In this document: positions 9,695 to 20,106 of the stretch, piece after piece
Numbering within the stretch: position 1 is the stretch's first letter
How the letters are laid out: the number at the start of each line of letters is the position of its first letter
Source: Pseudomonadota bacterium
Lineage (GTDB): Bacteria; Pseudomonadota; Gammaproteobacteria; Burkholderiales; Gallionellaceae
DNA: 44,660 nucleotides
Reading direction: 5' to 3'
Assembly: GCA_021782995.1 (NCBI GenBank)
Contig: JAJXUI010000023.1
Coordinates: forward strand, 1-44,660
The notes under the pieces: model-generated
Databases searched by the model: none
Seen by the model: only the letters and a program-made list of their open reading frames with translations
What the model was told of the DNA's origin: nothing
Made by a program: the position numbers and the translations under genes

Positions 9695-10012
9695 TTATCC
9701 TTGCTCACTTGCAGCAAAATTGATCTCCTGTCCCGGAGCAAGGCAAACATATGCCTTTTTCCAGTTCTTGCGGGCACCGATAAATCTGCCAAAGCGTTTT
9801 TTCTTGCCTTTTACAACGCTCACCCGCACCTTGTCCACATTTACCTTGAACATAAGCTCAACAGCCGCTTTAATTTCAGGCTTAGTGGCATCTGATACAA
9901 CATGGAAAATTACTTGCTCGTTTTTTTCAGCTATATATGTAGCCTTTTCAGAAATTTGCGGAGCAAGCAGAATGTTCATCAGCCTTTCCTGATTCATTTG
10001 TGTATTACTCAT
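9695..10012 (-). CDS. rplW: 50S ribosomal protein L23
   Basis: L23 sits at the tunnel exit and is the main docking site of trigger factor and SRP. The 105-residue protein shows [20 protein letters not shown] and the long loop [25 protein letters not shown]. The ATG at 10012 overlaps the rplD stop by four bases (ATGA) and has a GGAGAT ribosome-binding site at good spacing. A second in-frame ATG five codons later is possible. Confidence 0.97.
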   Translation of the reverse strand: MSNTQMNQERLMNILLAPQISEKATYIAEKNEQVIFHVVSDATKPEIKAAVELMFKVNVDKVRVSVVKGKKKRFGRFIGARKNWKKAYVCLAPGQEINFAASEQG

Positions 10013-10635
10013 GCCAGCATCTCCTCAATCTGAGCAATCGCCTTTTTAGTTACCAGTACCTTAGGATAACGAACCAAACTTACAGGATCCGCCTGATGCG
10101 CCTCAAGGACAAGTACTGTAGGCAGATTTCTTGATGACAGGTAAAGATTGTCATCAATATTGTCTGTAATAATCAGTACGCGCTCATTACTCAAACCCAT
10201 ATTCTTGATTTTCTGAGCCAAAACCTTAGTTTTAGGCGTCTCCAGAGTCAAGTCTTCTACTACAGTCAAGCGATCTTCACGCACCAACTGAGACAATATA
10301 GAGGCCAAGCCAGCGCGATACATCTTGCGATTGACTTTTTGGCTGAAGTTCTCATCGGGAGTGTTTGGGAAAATCTTACCACCACCACGCCACAACGGGC
10401 TGGACGCCATACCTGCACGAGCGCGGCCGGTACCCTTTTGCGCAAATGGCTTACGTGTACTTTTGGCAATCTCGCTACGACCTTTTTGCTTGCGATTGCC
10501 AGAGCGCGCGTTTGCCTGATAAGCAACAACAATCTGATGCACCAGCGCTTCGTTATAGTCTTTTCCAAACAACTCATCAGATGCATTGATGCTTGCAGCC
10601 GCTTTGCCGTTAGAGTTGATTACTTTAATTTCCAT
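10009..10635 (-). CDS. rplD: 50S ribosomal protein L4
   Basis: L4 lines the peptide tunnel opposite L22. In E. coli it also represses the S10 operon by transcription attenuation and translational control. The 208-residue product has the tunnel loop with [20 protein letters not shown] (about residues 67-86) and begins [20 protein letters not shown]. One base overlaps the rplC stop (TAATG) and four bases overlap rplW. The E. coli-style S10 leader was not recognised by eye. Confidence 0.98.
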   Translation of the reverse strand: MEIKVINSNGKAAASINASDELFGKDYNEALVHQIVVAYQANARSGNRKQKGRSEIAKSTRKPFAQKGTGRARAGMASSPLWRGGGKIFPNTPDENFSQKVNRKMYRAGLASILSQLVREDRLTVVEDLTLETPKTKVLAQKIKNMGLSNERVLIITDNIDDNLYLSSRNLPTVLVLEAHQADPVSLVRYPKVLVTKKAIAQIEEMLA

Positions 10636-11279
10636 TACGCACCTGCCTTTACTGCGGGACGCACGATGACATTTCCACCCTTGCTGCCAGGCACTGCGCC
10701 CATGACCAGCAGGAGCTGACGTTCCGCATCAATACGTACGATTTTCAGATTTTGCACAGTTCGTTGTACATCACCAAGATGACCAGTCATACGCTTACCA
10801 GGGAATACTCTACCCGGGTCTTGCGCCATACCAATGGACCCTGGAACATTATGCGACTTGGAGTTACCGTGCGTAGCACGACCAGAACTGAAGTGATAAC
10901 GCTTGATCGTACCAGCATATCCCTTACCGATAGTCACACCTGTGACGTCAACTTTTTGACCCACCTGGAACAGGTCAACGCCCACCTTGTCACCGGCCTT
11001 CATACCAGCTACTTGATCAGCATTGACTGTAAATTCTTTGAGAACACTACCCGCCTCAATACCAGCCTTGGCAAAATGCCCCGCTGCTGATTTAGATACA
11101 CGAGTTGCACGACGAGAACCATATGCAAGCTGAACAGCGCTATACCCTTCGGAATCCGCTGTCTTGCATTGGGCCACGCGATTATTTGACACGTCCAGCA
11201 CGGTTACGGGCAGTGAAGTTCCATCTTCCGTAAAAATGCGAGTCATGCCAATCTTTCGACCGACAAGTCCTAAGCTCAT
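10635..11279 (-). CDS. rplC: 50S ribosomal protein L3
   Basis: L3 initiates 50S assembly and its central loop reaches the peptidyl-transferase centre. The 214-residue protein begins [16 protein letters not shown] and carries the loop [18 protein letters not shown], in which Q153 aligns with the glutamine methylated by PrmB in E. coli. The 71 bases between rpsJ and this gene contain a strong hairpin (11305-11326), so the L3 cistron has its own structured leader. An AAGGA ribosome-binding site precedes the ATG. Confidence 0.98.
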   Translation of the reverse strand: MSLGLVGRKIGMTRIFTEDGTSLPVTVLDVSNNRVAQCKTADSEGYSAVQLAYGSRRATRVSKSAAGHFAKAGIEAGSVLKEFTVNADQVAGMKAGDKVGVDLFQVGQKVDVTGVTIGKGYAGTIKRYHFSSGRATHGNSKSHNVPGSIGMAQDPGRVFPGKRMTGHLGDVQRTVQNLKIVRIDAERQLLLVMGAVPGSKGGNVIVRPAVKAGA

Positions 11280-11304
11280 TTTCTTTCCTTCTTATTAATT
11301 AAGG

Positions 11305-11326
11305 GGCCAACTTCAATTGGTTGGCC
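11305..11326 (-). other. hairpin between rpsJ and rplC
   Basis: GGCCAAC (11305-11311) and GTTGGCC (11320-11326) form a perfect seven-pair stem with an eight-base loop. On the transcribed strand it is followed by CCTTAATTAATAAG, which is AT-rich but not a run of U. It could act as a weak attenuator or an RNA processing site within the S10 operon, or simply insulate the rplC ribosome-binding site. Confidence 0.5.
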
Positions 11327-11350
11327 GATTCTTTACATCAAACAACTTAC

Positions 11351-11665
11351 TTATTGCAGCTTGATTTCCACATCTACACCAGCAGGCAGATCAAGCTTCA
11401 TCAACGCATCCACTGTCTTATCTGTTGGATCAACGATGTCCATCATGCGCAAGTGAGTACGAATTTCAAACTGATCACGAGAGGTCTTGTTAACATGCGG
11501 CGATCTCAGCACATCATAACGCTCGATCTTTGTAGGCAAGGGAACCGGGCCTTTTACTACGGCGCCAGTACGCTTTGCCGTATCAACGATCTGCGATGCA
11601 GACTGATCAATCAGGCGATAATCAAACGCTTTCAGACGAATACGAATTTTCTGATTTGTAGACAT
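11351..11665 (-). CDS. rpsJ: 30S ribosomal protein S10 / NusE
   Basis: S10 is in the 30S head and also, as NusE, joins NusB in antitermination and NusG in transcription-translation coupling. The 104-residue product starts [20 protein letters not shown] and contains [25 protein letters not shown] 11665 is preferred over a GTG four codons upstream because it gives the family length and has a GAGAGAAG ribosome-binding site just upstream. It is the first gene of the S10 operon and lies 109 bases downstream of tuf. Confidence 0.97.
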   Translation of the reverse strand: MSTNQKIRIRLKAFDYRLIDQSASQIVDTAKRTGAVVKGPVPLPTKIERYDVLRSPHVNKTSRDQFEIRTHLRMMDIVDPTDKTVDALMKLDLPAGVDVEIKLQ

Positions 11666-11715
11666 AACTTCTCTCACTTTTTGCCGTATTTTGCCGGCAG
11701 ATTAAAGAACGCAAT

Positions 11716-11741
11716 ATTATACAGCGAGACAATGTCCCGCT
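11716..11741 (-). promoter_or_regulatory. tuf-rpsJ spacer: hairpin overlapping a TATAAT box
   Basis: On the minus strand an eight-pair hairpin (AGCGGGAC-ATT-GTCTCGCT, with one G-U pair, 11741-11723) is followed one base later by a perfect TATAAT (11721-11716). No good -35 lies 16 to 18 bases upstream (TGCAGC at 17). The spacer could hold a tuf attenuator, an S10-operon promoter recognised mainly through the -10, or both. The two functions cannot be separated from sequence. Confidence 0.4.
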
Positions 11742-11774
11742 GCACTATATTTTTACTTAGCTTACTGTACCGGC

Positions 11775-12965
11775 TTAAGCCAGGATTTTTGCAACCACAC
11801 CCGCACCAACGGTACGGCCACCTTCACGAATCGCGAAACGCAGACCCTCTTCCATCGCAATTGGCGCAATCAGGCTGACTGTGATGGAGATGTTGTCGCC
11901 AGGCATAACCATTTCCGTACCCGCTGGCAGCTCTACGGAACCAGTCACGTCTGTGGTTCGGAAGTAGAACTGTGGACGATAGCCCTGGAAGAATGGGGTA
12001 TGGCGACCACCTTCTTCTTTGGACAGTACGTACACTTCAGCTGTGAATTTGGTATGCGGGGTGATGGAGCCGGGTTTGGCCAGCACTTGGCCACGCTCAA
12101 CTTCTTCACGCTTGGTACCACGCAGCAGCACACCCACGTTGTCACCCGCCTGACCCTGGTCCAGCAGTTTGCGGAACATTTCCACGCCAGTGCAGGTTGT
12201 TTTCAGGGTTGGCTTGATACCAACGATTTCAATTTCGTCGCCCACCTTGACGATGCCGCGCTCTACACGACCCGTCACTACGGTACCACGACCGGAGATG
12301 GAGAATACGTCTTCTACCGGCATCAGGAATGCGCCGTCTACCGCACGCTCTGGTGTCGGGATGTAAGAGTCCAGCGCTTCTGCAAGTTTGGCGATTGCCT
12401 GCTCGCCGAGCTCACCCTGGTCGCCAGACAGCGCCATGGTGGCAGAGCCCTTGATGATAGGCACGTCATCGCCAGGGAAGTTGTATTTGGACAGGAGTTC
12501 ACGCACTTCCATTTCTACCAGTTCCAGCAGTTCTGGATCATCAACCATGTCACACTTGTTCAGGAAGACGATGATGTAAGGTACGCCAACCTGACGAGCC
12601 AGCAGGATGTGCTCGCGTGTCTGAGGCATTGGGCCGTCGGCTGCAGATACCACGAGGATCGCGCCGTCCATCTGCGCAGCACCGGTAATCATGTTCTTTA
12701 CATAGTCAGCGTGGCCCGGGCAGTCTACGTGCGCGTAATGACGATTAGTTGTCTCATATTCCACGTGGGCGGTATTGATGGTAATACCGCGCGCCTTCTC
12801 TTCCGGCGCAGCATCAATCTGGTCATATGCCTTCGCCTCGCCACCGAATTTCTTCGACAGCACTGTGGTGATCGCCGCTGTCAGGGTTGTCTTGCCATGA
12901 TCAACGTGCCCGATCGTGCCTACGTTAACGTGCGGTTTCGTACGTTCAAATTTTGATTTTGCCAT
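11775..12965 (-). CDS. tuf: Elongation factor Tu
   Basis: EF-Tu is the GTPase that delivers aminoacyl-tRNA to the ribosomal A site. The 396-residue protein shows the G motifs GHVDHGKTT (about residues 18-26), [15 protein letters not shown] (about 81-95) and NKCDMVDD (about 136-143), then domains 2 and 3 ([26 protein letters not shown]). It is preceded by three tRNA genes and followed by rpsJ. Most betaproteobacteria carry two near-identical tuf genes separated by rpoBC and other genes, but only one lies here, combining the upstream side of tufB with the downstream side of tufA. Confidence 0.99.
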   Translation of the reverse strand: MAKSKFERTKPHVNVGTIGHVDHGKTTLTAAITTVLSKKFGGEAKAYDQIDAAPEEKARGITINTAHVEYETTNRHYAHVDCPGHADYVKNMITGAAQMDGAILVVSAADGPMPQTREHILLARQVGVPYIIVFLNKCDMVDDPELLELVEMEVRELLSKYNFPGDDVPIIKGSATMALSGDQGELGEQAIAKLAEALDSYIPTPERAVDGAFLMPVEDVFSISGRGTVVTGRVERGIVKVGDEIEIVGIKPTLKTTCTGVEMFRKLLDQGQAGDNVGVLLRGTKREEVERGQVLAKPGSITPHTKFTAEVYVLSKEEGGRHTPFFQGYRPQFYFRTTDVTGSVELPAGTEMVMPGDNISITVSLIAPIAMEEGLRFAIREGGRTVGAGVVAKILA

Positions 12966-13017
12966 GATATTTCCTCACCAAGACCAATTAAAAATATTAA
13001 ATCAAAACAATAATATG

Positions 13018-13092
<75 letters not shown>

Positions 13093-13100
13093 CTTCCTAC

Positions 13101-13174
13101 TGGAGCGGGTGAAGGGAATCGAACCCTCGTCGTAAGCTTGGAAGGCTTCTGCTCTACCATTGAGCTACACCCGC
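13101..13174 (-). tRNA. glyT: tRNA-Gly (TCC)
   Basis: A 74-base cloverleaf with encoded CCA: acceptor GCGGGTG pairs with CACCCGC, the D arm is TAGCTCAATGGTAGAGCA, the anticodon loop CTTCCAA gives TCC, and GGTTCGATTCC forms the T loop. It reads GGA and, by wobble, GGG glycine codons. It lies between tRNA-Tyr (119 bases upstream) and tRNA-Thr. Confidence 0.97.
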
Positions 13175-13292
13175 ATTTCCTGAAGCATCCCAGATGCCTA
13201 AATCTATGCGACACCGCAACAACATGCACAACTAATTCGCTTGCAGCCCTTCAGCATACAAGCGCTTATCTACCGCAAACTACTTTGGATTC

Positions 13293-13377
<85 letters not shown>

Positions 13378-13390
13378 AGATGAACTCGCA

Positions 13391-13419
13391 ATTATCCGTA
13401 CTTATTCGGAACTTGTCAA
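13391..13419 (-). promoter_or_regulatory. strong sigma-70 promoter of the tRNA-tuf operon
   Basis: On the minus strand a perfect TTGACA (13419-13414), a 17-base spacer and GATAAT (13396-13391) form a near-consensus promoter. The predicted start is near 13384, seven bases before tRNA-Tyr. The -35 begins only seven bases after the hisD stop codon, so the promoter is squeezed between the two genes with no room for a hisD terminator. Confidence 0.85.
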
Positions 13420-13426
13420 AGGGTAG

Positions 13427-14722
13427 TTAAGATTTTCTGTAGATTGCCGATTGCGCATGGGCCTGTAAACCCTCACCAAATGCCAATACTGAAGCAATTT
13501 CCCCCAGTTTTTTTGCGCCTGTTGCGGAAACCTGGATCAAGCTGCTACGTTTCTGGAAATCATAGACACCCAAGGGCGAGGAAAACCTGGCCGTTCCGGA
13601 TGTCGGCAAAACATGATTCGGACCGGCACAATAGTCACCTAATGATTCAGAAGTGTATTTTCCCATGAAAATGGCACCCGCATGCTTAAGGTCGGGCAGC
13701 CATTGCCGGGGATCTTCCACTGACACCTCCAAATGTTCCGGTGCGATGCGATTACTGATGGCACAGGCTTCAGCCAAATCCCTGACCGTAATGATTGCGC
13801 CACGATTTTCCAGCGCCGTACGGATAATTTCTTTACGAGGCATCTGATTAAGCAGCCTTTCCGCACTTGCTTGAACTGCATCGGCGAAAGCCGGATCTGG
13901 TGTCAACAGGATGGCTTGAGCAAGTTCATCATGCTCAGCTTGTGAAAACAGATCCATCGCAATCCAGTCAGGAGCTGTCTTGCCATCACAAATGACCAGA
14001 ATCTCAGACGGACCCGCCACCATGTCGATGCCTACCACGCCAAACACCCTGCGCTTGGCCGAGGCCACATACGCATTGCCCGGCCCGACAACTTTATCAA
14101 CTCGCGGCACGGTATCAGTGCCATATGCAAGCGCCGCGACAGCCTGCGCCCCCCCTATGGTAAATACCCTGCTCACACCCGACAGGTAAGCAGCTGCCAG
14201 CACCAGCGGATTTTTTATGCCATCCGGCGTTGGCACCACCATGATCAATTCACTCACTCCGGCCACTTTGGCCGGCAGCGCATTCATCAATACCGATGAA
14301 GGATATGCCGCCTTTCCGCCTGGCACATACAGGCCAACACGATCGAGCGCCGTGACCTGCTGACCCAGCAGCGTACCGTCTTCATCGGTATAACTCCATG
14401 ATTCCATACGCTGCTTTTCATGGTATGCGGTAACCCGGTCAGCCGCCTGTTTCAGTGCACTACGCTGCTCTTCCGGAAGTCCATCATAAGCCGCTTTCAG
14501 TTCTGAATGCGGCAATTCCAGTTCAGCCGCAGTTGCTACAAACAGCCTGTCAAATCGCTGTGTATATTCAAGCAATGCCATATCGCCCCGTCGCTTTACA
14601 TCTTCGAGGATGGCAGCCACTGTCGCTTCCAGCTTATCATCAGCTGTTGCTTCAAACGCCAGCAAAGCATCCAGCTGCGCCGAGAAATCCGGTTGATCAG
14701 AGGAAAGTCTTTTGATATTCAT
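13427..14722 (-). CDS. hisD: Histidinol dehydrogenase
   Basis: HisD performs the last two steps of histidine synthesis, oxidising L-histidinol to L-histidine with two NAD and a catalytic zinc. The 431-residue protein has the family signature around [19 protein letters not shown] (about residues 233-251), the zinc-ligand segment [11 protein letters not shown] with Q and H, and the C-terminal [20 protein letters not shown]. The start overlaps the hisG stop by four bases (ATGA), so the two are coupled. In many relatives hisC and hisB follow; here the tRNA operon follows directly. Confidence 0.98.
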   Translation of the reverse strand: MNIKRLSSDQPDFSAQLDALLAFEATADDKLEATVAAILEDVKRRGDMALLEYTQRFDRLFVATAAELELPHSELKAAYDGLPEEQRSALKQAADRVTAYHEKQRMESWSYTDEDGTLLGQQVTALDRVGLYVPGGKAAYPSSVLMNALPAKVAGVSELIMVVPTPDGIKNPLVLAAAYLSGVSRVFTIGGAQAVAALAYGTDTVPRVDKVVGPGNAYVASAKRRVFGVVGIDMVAGPSEILVICDGKTAPDWIAMDLFSQAEHDELAQAILLTPDPAFADAVQASAERLLNQMPRKEIIRTALENRGAIITVRDLAEACAISNRIAPEHLEVSVEDPRQWLPDLKHAGAIFMGKYTSESLGDYCAGPNHVLPTSGTARFSSPLGVYDFQKRSSLIQVSATGAKKLGEIASVLAFGEGLQAHAQSAIYRKS

Positions 14723-15357
14723 TGCTTGATCGCCTGTGCAAACGCATCCAGCATGGGCTGGATTGCCGATAGCTTCAACTTTAGCGCGGCCTGATTGACG
14801 ACCAGCCTAGAAGATATATCGACGATATGTTCAACCGCCACAAGATTATTGGCCTTTAACGTGCCGCCACTGCTTACCAGATCAACAATCGCATCGGAAA
14901 GCCCGACCAGAGGTGCAAGCTCCATTGACCCATACAGCTTGATGAGGTCGACATGCACACCCTTGGAAGCAAAGTGCTCCCTTGCAGCCTCAACATATTT
15001 GGTCGCCACTCGCAATCTTGCCCCCTGTTTCACGGCTGAGGCATAATCAAATCCGAAAGGCACTGCCACCATCAAGCGACACTTTGCGATATTGAGATCG
15101 AGCGGCTGATATAAACCGGCACCACCGTGCTCATTCAACACGTCCTTTCCGGCCACACCGATATCTGCAGCACCATATTGTACATAGGTAGGCACATCGG
15201 ACGCACGCACGATGATCAGTCGCACATCTTCTCGATTCGTAGGCAATATCAGTTTGCGCGAAGACTCTGGCGCTTCCAGCGGCGTAATGCCGGCTGCCTG
15301 CAAAAGCGGCAGGGTTTCTTCAAAAATGCGCCCTTTAGACAAGGCGATGGTAATCAT
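14719..15357 (-). CDS. hisG: ATP phosphoribosyltransferase, short form
   Basis: HisG joins ATP and PRPP in the first, feedback-controlled step of histidine synthesis. ATG 15357 ([17 protein letters not shown], 212 residues) matches the family start; an upstream in-frame start would add eight atypical residues. The product is the short type that lacks the C-terminal ACT-like regulatory domain, and members of this type need HisZ as partner for activity and histidine control. HisZ is not in this window. The PRPP-binding region is near [14 protein letters not shown] (about residues 158-171). Confidence 0.97.
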   Translation of the reverse strand: MITIALSKGRIFEETLPLLQAAGITPLEAPESSRKLILPTNREDVRLIIVRASDVPTYVQYGAADIGVAGKDVLNEHGGAGLYQPLDLNIAKCRLMVAVPFGFDYASAVKQGARLRVATKYVEAAREHFASKGVHVDLIKLYGSMELAPLVGLSDAIVDLVSSGGTLKANNLVAVEHIVDISSRLVVNQAALKLKLSAIQPMLDAFAQAIKQ

Positions 15358-15419
15358 GATGCTTGCTCTTTCTCGTTGCATCCCGTTAATGATGGAAACG
15401 GGACAGGTTGGATTAAGTC

Positions 15420-16673
<1,254 letters not shown>

Positions 16674-16913
16674 TTATTGCTTTTCTTGCCACTCTTGTGG
16701 CGTAAAGGTTTTCATTGAAAGCGCATGGATTTCGCCTTTCATGCGATCTCCCAGCGCCTTGTTTACACGCTGCTGACGCTGCACCCTGCTCATGCCAGCA
16801 AATTCTTCGCTGACGATCAGCGCATCGAAATGCTGGCCATCTCCCATCACTTCAACCAGGCTGGTCTGCATACCCTTTTCAATATCAATTTTTATACTTT
16901 CCGGCGTTACCAT
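16674..16913 (-). CDS. ibaG: BolA family protein, IbaG-like
   Basis: This 79-residue protein belongs to the BolA family, whose members pair with monothiol glutaredoxins and [2Fe-2S] clusters; IbaG of E. coli lies in the same position between mlaB and murA. Visible features are the core GDGQHFDALIVSEEFAGMSRVQRQQRV (helix-turn-helix-like part of the class II KH fold) and the C-terminal IHALSMKTFTPQEW. A histidine in the GQHF stretch is the usual cluster ligand. The start at 16913 is an ATG giving the normal family length. Confidence 0.92.
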   Translation of the reverse strand: MVTPESIKIDIEKGMQTSLVEVMGDGQHFDALIVSEEFAGMSRVQRQQRVNKALGDRMKGEIHALSMKTFTPQEWQEKQ

Positions 16914-16933
16914 AAATACTCTTTTGTAATCAA

Positions 16934-17227
16934 TTAGTTATAATCAATCAATTCAGCCACGCCATACAACTTGGCCAAACTGCGCAAACTTTCTGGCACA
17001 TTACTGAAGCCCAGCCTGACATCTTTCTGCTGTGCTTCACGCACCCAGGACAACATCAAGCTGACAGCAGAAGAATCCACTTTGCCCAAACCGGAACAAT
17101 CTACCTGCAACTCTCCAGCTGCCTGTCCATCATTCCCGGCAAACAGGCCTTGACGGTACACGGAATTAACCGTATTGATAGTCACATCCCCGGAAAGACG
17201 GATCAAGTTGCCGTCTCGCGAAATCAC
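16934..17227 (-). CDS. mlaB: STAS-domain protein MlaB
   Basis: MlaB is the small cytoplasmic STAS subunit that stabilises and regulates the MlaF ATPase in the MlaFEDB phospholipid transporter. The 97-residue product has the STAS pattern LSGDVTINTV near the N-terminus and VDCSGLGKVDSSAVSLMLSWVREAQ (about residues 43-67), with the conserved DSSAV loop. Translation starts at a GTG that overlaps the mlaC stop (GTGA), so it is coupled to mlaC. Confidence 0.88.
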   Translation of the reverse strand: MISRDGNLIRLSGDVTINTVNSVYRQGLFAGNDGQAAGELQVDCSGLGKVDSSAVSLMLSWVREAQQKDVRLGFSNVPESLRSLAKLYGVAELIDYN

Positions 17228-17865
17228 TTTTTGCCTGCCTTTTCAGATTTTTCATTCATTGCATTCTTGTTCAAGTCTGACAATGACTGGATCAGGCCTT
17301 CAATGCCTGACTGCTGAACTTTTTCTGCAAATGAGCTGCGATGTGTCGCAACCAGGCTGATACCTTCCACCGTCACATCAAAAGCTTTCCAGCCACTGTC
17401 GGTTTTTTCCATTTCATAATCCACCGGCACCGGTTGTGCGCCCGGACGCAGGATGACGGTCTTGACGGTAACTTCATCTGCATTATCCGGAACGGTCAAA
17501 GGCTTGGTTTCCACGCTGACTTCCTTGTACAGGGTAAACGCACGGGTATAGGTCCTGACAAGCATCGTACGGAATTCAGTAACGAGCGATGCCTTCTGCT
17601 CGGGTGTAGCCCTTCGCCATGCCCGGCCGACAGCAAGCTTGGTCATGCGCTCGAAATCAAAGTGGGGCAGCACTTTCGCATCGATGAAATCGAGCAACTT
17701 CTTCTGGCTTTCATCATTCGCACGCCTGTCCTGGTTGATGATTTCCAGTACATCGTGCACGGTAGAGCGAATCAGCTCATCGGGGGGTACCGGACTGGCT
17801 GACACCGGAGCAACCACAGCCACCATCACCAGACACAGCATCAGGAATATTGATCTTGTTTTCAT
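17224..17865 (-). CDS. mlaC: Periplasmic phospholipid-binding protein MlaC
   Basis: MlaC shuttles phospholipids across the periplasm between the outer-membrane MlaA complex and inner-membrane MlaFEDB. The 213-residue product begins with a signal peptide (MKTRSIFLMLCLVMVAVVAP, cleavage near VSA-SPV) and shows the family helices with KVLPHFDFERMTKLAVGRAWR and the later sequence EKTDSGWKAFDVTVEGISLV. The tail is lysine-rich. It lies 15 bases after mlaD with no mlaA gene between them. Confidence 0.93.
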   Translation of the reverse strand: MKTRSIFLMLCLVMVAVVAPVSASPVPPDELIRSTVHDVLEIINQDRRANDESQKKLLDFIDAKVLPHFDFERMTKLAVGRAWRRATPEQKASLVTEFRTMLVRTYTRAFTLYKEVSVETKPLTVPDNADEVTVKTVILRPGAQPVPVDYEMEKTDSGWKAFDVTVEGISLVATHRSSFAEKVQQSGIEGLIQSLSDLNKNAMNEKSEKAGKK

Positions 17866-17880
17866 GCACTTTCCTCCGGG

Positions 17881-18354
17881 TTATTTTTCACCAGCCGATT
17901 TGCCATCAGGTTTTCCATACAGGAACTGGCCAACCAGATCCTCCAGGATCATTGCAGACTGGGTCTTCTTGAAGGTATCCCCATTTTTCAGCATCTGGTC
18001 GTCACCGCCGGGCTGCAAGCCTATGAAGTTTTCGCCCAGCAGGCCGGCGGTCTGGATATTTGCAAAGGTATCCTTTGGGAATTCATAGCGTTTATCGATA
18101 TCCATCGTCACCAAAGCCTGATAACGCTCGGTATCAAGCCTGATGTCGCGTACGCGCCCAACCAGCACACCTGCACTGCGTACGGAAGCAGTTGGCTTCA
18201 AGCCACCGACATTATTGAAATAGGCTTTCAAAGGGTAGGTGTCCGACACATTATATGTACTCAGATTGCCTACTTTCATTGCCAGCAGCACCAATGCGGC
18301 CAGTCCTGCCACTACAAAAGCCCCGACCCACAAATCAAGCGTGGTGCGTTCCAT
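17881..18354 (-). CDS. mlaD: MCE-domain phospholipid transporter subunit MlaD
   Basis: MlaD is anchored in the inner membrane by one N-terminal helix (about residues 9-27, LWVGAFVVAGLAALVLLA) and forms a periplasmic hexameric ring that receives lipid from MlaC. The MCE domain follows (YFNNVGGLKPTASVRSAGVLVG, about residues 45-66) and ends with GLLGENFIGLQPGGDDQMLKNGD. At 157 residues it is a single-domain MlaD of usual size. It is two bases from mlaE. Confidence 0.94.
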   Translation of the reverse strand: MERTTLDLWVGAFVVAGLAALVLLAMKVGNLSTYNVSDTYPLKAYFNNVGGLKPTASVRSAGVLVGRVRDIRLDTERYQALVTMDIDKRYEFPKDTFANIQTAGLLGENFIGLQPGGDDQMLKNGDTFKKTQSAMILEDLVGQFLYGKPDGKSAGEK

Positions 18355-18356
18355 GC

Positions 18357-19145
18357 TTACTCTCCCCGAAACATAAATGCAGTCAAAATGAAATCCAGTA
18401 TCAGTATCGCCAGCGAAGACTGCACAACCGTCCGCGTCGTCGCCCCGGAAACTCCCTCAGCGGTCGGCGGCGCATCATACCCTTCAAACAGGGAAATGAC
18501 CGTAACGGCAATGCCAAACACAATACTCTTGATCACGCCATTCAGTACATCATGCTGAAAATCTACCGAACTCTGCATCTGCGACCAGAATGAACCCTCA
18601 TCGACCCCGATCAGCACCACACCCACCACATAACCGCCAAATACGCCCAGCGCCGAGAACAATGCGGAAAGCAGCGGCATGGAAATCACGCCCGCCCAGA
18701 AACGCGGGGCAATCACCCGCGCAATCGGATTGACCGCCATCATTTCCATCGCCGCTATCTGCTCGGTCGCCTTCATCAGGCCGATTTCCGCGGTCATCGC
18801 GGAACCGGCACGGCTGGCGAACAGCAATGCCGACAATACCGGCCCCAGTTCGCGCACCAGACTCAACGCCACCAGAGAACCCAGAGCAGACTCTGAACCA
18901 TATCGTTTCAATGTCTCATAGCCCTGCAACCCCAGCACCATGCCAACAAAGGTTCCCGCCACCAGGATAATGATCAGCGACATCACGCCACTGGCAAACA
19001 TCTCCTTTACAATCAGATGGAAGCGACGGAAACTGCTGCCAGAATGCATCAGCGTCAGCATGAAAAAACGGCTGGCATACCCCAATCTCCAGACACTGTT
19101 GACTGTCCTGTTTCCGATTGCTCTCACACTCTTGATCAAAGGCAT
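18357..19145 (-). CDS. mlaE: Phospholipid ABC transporter permease MlaE
   Basis: MlaE is the integral permease of MlaFEDB. The 262-residue protein has several hydrophobic segments and the permease-family motifs GMVLGLQGYETLKRYG, VRELGPVLSALLFASRAGSAMTAEIG (about residues 105-130) and the cytoplasmic coupling sequence ATEQIAAMEMMAVNPI. The C-terminal segment near TTRTVVQSSLAILILDFILTAF is conserved. Its ATG shares one base with the mlaF stop (TGATG). Confidence 0.96.
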   Translation of the reverse strand: MPLIKSVRAIGNRTVNSVWRLGYASRFFMLTLMHSGSSFRRFHLIVKEMFASGVMSLIIILVAGTFVGMVLGLQGYETLKRYGSESALGSLVALSLVRELGPVLSALLFASRAGSAMTAEIGLMKATEQIAAMEMMAVNPIARVIAPRFWAGVISMPLLSALFSALGVFGGYVVGVVLIGVDEGSFWSQMQSSVDFQHDVLNGVIKSIVFGIAVTVISLFEGYDAPPTAEGVSGATTRTVVQSSLAILILDFILTAFMFRGE

Positions 19146-19951
19146 CAGACACTTACTCCCAAATCCTGTTGGTAATCAACACCCGGGTAATGGAACGGCA
19201 CCGGGCCATCCATTTCACCATTGATGAACTGCCTGACATACGGTGTTTCCGATACGCGAATTTCGTCAGGCGTTCCCTCTGCAACGATGACGCCACGATC
19301 GATGAAGTAATTGTAATCAACAATCTTCATCGACTCCTGCACATCATGGGTCACAATCACCGATGTCGCACCTAGTGCATCATTCAGCTTCCTGATCAGG
19401 TTCCCCACAACAGACAGGGAGATCGGATCGAGGCCGGCAAACGGCTCATCATACAAGATCAGCATCGGATCCAGCGCCACCGTGCGCGCAAGCGCCACCC
19501 GCCTTGCCATCCCACCGGACAGCTCAGCAGGCATCAGCGCATGGGTACCGCGCAAACCCACCGCATGCAGCTTCATCATGACCATGTCCCGGATGATTTC
19601 TTCTGGCAAATCGGTATGCTCACGCATCTGGAATGCAACATTGTCATACACCGACATGTCCGTGAACAGCGCGCCGAACTGGAACAGCACGCCCATTTTC
19701 CGGCGCATTTCATATAAACCTTTCTGATCCAGGTCATGGATAGACTGGCCATCAAACTTGACATAGCCACTGGTAGGCTTGAGTGCCCCGCCTATCACCC
19801 TGAACAAGGTTGTTTTGCCACAACCACTGCCACCCATGACAGCAATGACCTTGCCTTTGGGCAGGGTCATATTGATACCTTTCAGGACAGGGCGGCGGTC
19901 GTAGGCAAAATTGACGTCACGAATTTCGACCAAAGGCTGTGTAGATGTCAC
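19145..19951 (-). CDS. mlaF: Phospholipid ABC transporter ATP-binding protein MlaF
   Basis: MlaF is the ATPase that powers lipid movement through MlaFEDB. The Walker A motif is GGSGCGKTT (residues 40-48), the signature LSGGMARRVALAR, and Walker B LILYDEPFAGLDP. I chose the GTG at 19951 (VTSTQPLVEIRDV, 268 residues, the size of E. coli MlaF). The reading frame stays open to 20050, but those 33 codons are not family-like and contain the promoter at 19987-20015, whose transcript would start inside them. It is the first gene of mlaFEDCB-ibaG-murA. Confidence 0.93.
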   Translation of the reverse strand: MTSTQPLVEIRDVNFAYDRRPVLKGINMTLPKGKVIAVMGGSGCGKTTLFRVIGGALKPTSGYVKFDGQSIHDLDQKGLYEMRRKMGVLFQFGALFTDMSVYDNVAFQMREHTDLPEEIIRDMVMMKLHAVGLRGTHALMPAELSGGMARRVALARTVALDPMLILYDEPFAGLDPISLSVVGNLIRKLNDALGATSVIVTHDVQESMKIVDYNYFIDRGVIVAEGTPDEIRVSETPYVRQFINGEMDGPVPFHYPGVDYQQDLGVSV

Positions 19952-19986
19952 AAATCTGCAATCCAGCTTGAAAATTGAAGACTTGC

Positions 19987-20015
19987 ATTCTAAACCACGC
20001 CATCCGCTATCACAA
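19987..20015 (-). promoter_or_regulatory. sigma-70 promoter of the mla operon
   Basis: On the minus strand TTGTGA (20015-20010), a 17-base spacer and TAGAAT (19992-19987) match consensus in four and five of six positions. Transcription would begin near 19980, about 30 bases before the GTG chosen for mlaF. The region is shared with the divergent response-regulator gene, which starts at 20107. Confidence 0.6.
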
Positions 20016-20106
20016 CCATAAGCAGGTGCTGATACGCGCGACACAACCAATTACAGCAAGTCTTGCTTGAGCTTGACCGATTTGCCGGCTATTCTCTGGC
20101 CTGGAA

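Noticed and set aside
12000-12956. Open frame of 318 codons antisense to tuf
   Set aside because: It is the mirror of strongly biased tuf codons, rich in H, F and T, has no domain and no ribosome-binding site.
15382-15402. Inverted repeat CCCGTT/AACGGG between murA and hisG
   Set aside because: Six pairs with a nine-base loop and no U tract; not a terminator and likely chance.
19952-20050. 33-codon N-terminal extension of mlaF
   Set aside because: A good promoter lies inside it, and the shorter protein matches MlaF length.
20055-20067. Palindrome AGCAAG-T-CTTGCT before the regulator gene
   Set aside because: Short, single copy, and no second site nearby to support an operator.
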